Shown here: one piece after another, positions 5,647 through 6,647 of the stretch
Layout of the letters: every line of letters starts with the position of its first letter
How positions within the stretch are numbered: position 1 is the stretch's first letter
Assembly (NCBI GenBank): GCA_964427535.1
Contig: CAYRVF010000186.1
Location: forward strand, 1 to 6,647
Direction: 5' to 3'
Origin: CAYRVF01 sp964427535
GTDB lineage: Bacteria; Chloroflexota; Ktedonobacteria; Ktedonobacterales; JADMIN01
DNA: 6,647 nucleotides
Translations under genes and position numbers: made by a program
The notes under the pieces: generated by a model
Database searches by the model: none
Seen by the model: only the letters and a program-made list of their open reading frames with translations
Told to the model about the DNA's origin: nothing

Positions 5647-6647
5647 ATGTCGGCACCTCAGGATTCTTTCGGGACAGCGGTTAGCATCGACGCATTGCTG
5701 CAAGAACACCGGCGCTTTCCGCCTCCACCCGAGTTCGCGGCGAAGGCGAACGTGCGCGACCCTTCCGTCTACCAGCGGGCACACGACGATCCCGAAGGGT
5801 TCTGGGCCGAGGCCGCCAATCGGCTCGACTGGTTCAAGCGCTGGGATACCGTGCTCGAATGGAATGCGCCCTGGGCCAAGTGGTTCGTCGGCGGACAGCT
5901 CAACGCCTCGTATAACTGCGTGGACCGGCACAACGCGAGCTGGCGGCGCAACAAGGCGGCGATCATCTTCGAGGGCGAGCCGGGCGATACGCGTGTGCTG
6001 ACCTACCGTGACATGTACCGCGAGGTCAACCGCTTCGCCGCCGTGCTGCTCGATCTTGGCGTGCGCAAGGGCGACCGCGTCGCCTTCTATATGCCGATGA
6101 TTCCCGAGCTGGCGATCGGCCTGCTGGCCTGCGCGCGCATCGGCGCGCCACACACTGTCATCTTCGGCGGGTTCAGCGCCGAGGCGCTGCGTGACCGCAT
6201 CAACGACTCGCAGGCGAAGGTCTGCGTGACGGCCGATGGCGGCTGGCGGCGCGGCAACATCATCCCGCTGAAAGACACGACAGATGCGGCGGTCGCCGAG
6301 TGCCCGAGCATCGAGAAGGTGCTGGTGGTGCAACGTCTCGGGCCAGCGGTACGCCAGGTGACGATGCAGGAGGGCCGCGACGTCTGGTATCACGACGCCT
6401 ACGCCAATGCCTCGCAGCGCATCGTCGCTCCCGAGCCGGTCGATAGCGAGCATCCGCTCTACATCATGTACACCTCCGGCACGACGGGCAAGCCGAAGGG
6501 GCAACTGCACACGACGGGCGGCTACCTCACCGGCGTCTCGCTGACGCACGAGTGGATCTTCGACCTGAAAGAGGACGACGTCTACTGGTGCACTGCCGAT
6601 ATCGGCTGGGTGACGGGCCATAGCTACATTGTCTACGGTCCGCTGGC
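5647..6647 (+). CDS. acs: Acetyl-CoA synthetase, AMP-forming (N-terminal half; 3' end outside window)
   Basis: Cytoplasmic enzyme of the ANL (acyl/aryl-CoA ligase) superfamily that converts acetate, ATP and CoA to acetyl-CoA, AMP and pyrophosphate. The visible 333 residues are about half of the usual 640-660. The N-terminal ACAS domain is recognised by SYNCVDRH (88-95). Other landmarks are MPMIPELAIGLLACARIGAP (149-168), VIFGGFSAEALRDRI (171-185), TADGGWRRG (195-203), the ATP-binding loop YTSGTTGKPKG (275-285) followed by LHTTGGYL (287-294), and ADIGWVTGHSYIVYGPL (317-333), all typical of Acs. The acetate-selecting Trp and the acetylated catalytic Lys lie beyond the window. The ATG at 5647 has AAAGGGGG 5 nt upstream. 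An overlapping ATG at 5643 is out of frame, and a stop at 5584 rules out longer ATG or GTG starts. The gene is divergent from satP. Confidence 0.94.
   Translation, partial: MSAPQDSFGTAVSIDALLQEHRRFPPPPEFAAKANVRDPSVYQRAHDDPEGFWAEAANRLDWFKRWDTVLEWNAPWAKWFVGGQLNASYNCVDRHNASWRRNKAAIIFEGEPGDTRVLTYRDMYREVNRFAAVLLDLGVRKGDRVAFYMPMIPELAIGLLACARIGAPHTVIFGGFSAEALRDRINDSQAKVCVTADGGWRRGNIIPLKDTTDAAVAECPSIEKVLVVQRLGPAVRQVTMQEGRDVWYHDAYANASQRIVAPEPVDSEHPLYIMYTSGTTGKPKGQLHTTGGYLTGVSLTHEWIFDLKEDDVYWCTADIGWVTGHSYIVYGPL

Noticed and set aside
5428..6621. A 397-residue open frame on the minus strand opposite acs
   Set aside because: It is the antisense shadow of a clear acs gene in GC-rich DNA, has a composition rich in Arg, Ala, His and Val, and shows no family motif.

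Overview
The window is GC-rich bacterial DNA (by eye clearly above 55% G+C) with the standard code, strong Shine-Dalgarno sites and sigma70-like promoters. It carries seven protein genes, two of them cut by the window edges. The gene mix (a DHA2-type MFS transporter, a TMEM175-type channel, a WYL regulator, a DUF1579-like protein, threonine aldolase, a SatP acetate transporter and AMP-forming acetyl-CoA synthetase) would fit a Chloroflexota (Thermomicrobia-like) or other high-GC bacterium. No marker gene proves this. I see no RNA gene, CRISPR array, insertion sequence, prophage gene or origin.

Left part (1-2501): the N-terminal half of an MFS transporter runs leftward off the window. A divergent 231-residue TMEM175/DUF1211 membrane protein reads rightward. 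The 274-bp gap between them holds a good leftward promoter whose -10 and spacer lie inside a small inverted repeat, a plausible repressor site. The channel gene meets the WYL regulator gene tail to tail, and the two coding regions overlap by 15 bp.

Middle (2502-3264): the WYL regulator and a DUF1579-like gene are divergent across a 137-bp gap, the usual layout of a regulator and its target. The DUF1579-like gene then converges on the threonine aldolase gene, with nested inverted repeats between them.

Right part (3265-6647): this is a metabolic block. Threonine aldolase (threonine to glycine and acetaldehyde) and SatP (acetate uptake) lie on the minus strand, and acetyl-CoA synthetase (acetate to acetyl-CoA) is divergent on the plus strand. 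satP and the aldolase gene each have their own predicted promoter with the same extended -10, TGCTACACT, and a predicted terminator separates them. The 473-bp gap between satP and acs has no gene. It holds a near-consensus satP promoter embedded in a long dyad, a roughly 220-nt satP leader with mutually exclusive hairpins around the ribosome binding site, and an acs promoter with a good -10, a poor -35 and an 8-bp-arm inverted repeat just upstream.

Nothing here is clearly a new biological system. The best leads are the regulatory architecture of the satP/acs gap and the possible link between threonine breakdown and acetate assimilation.
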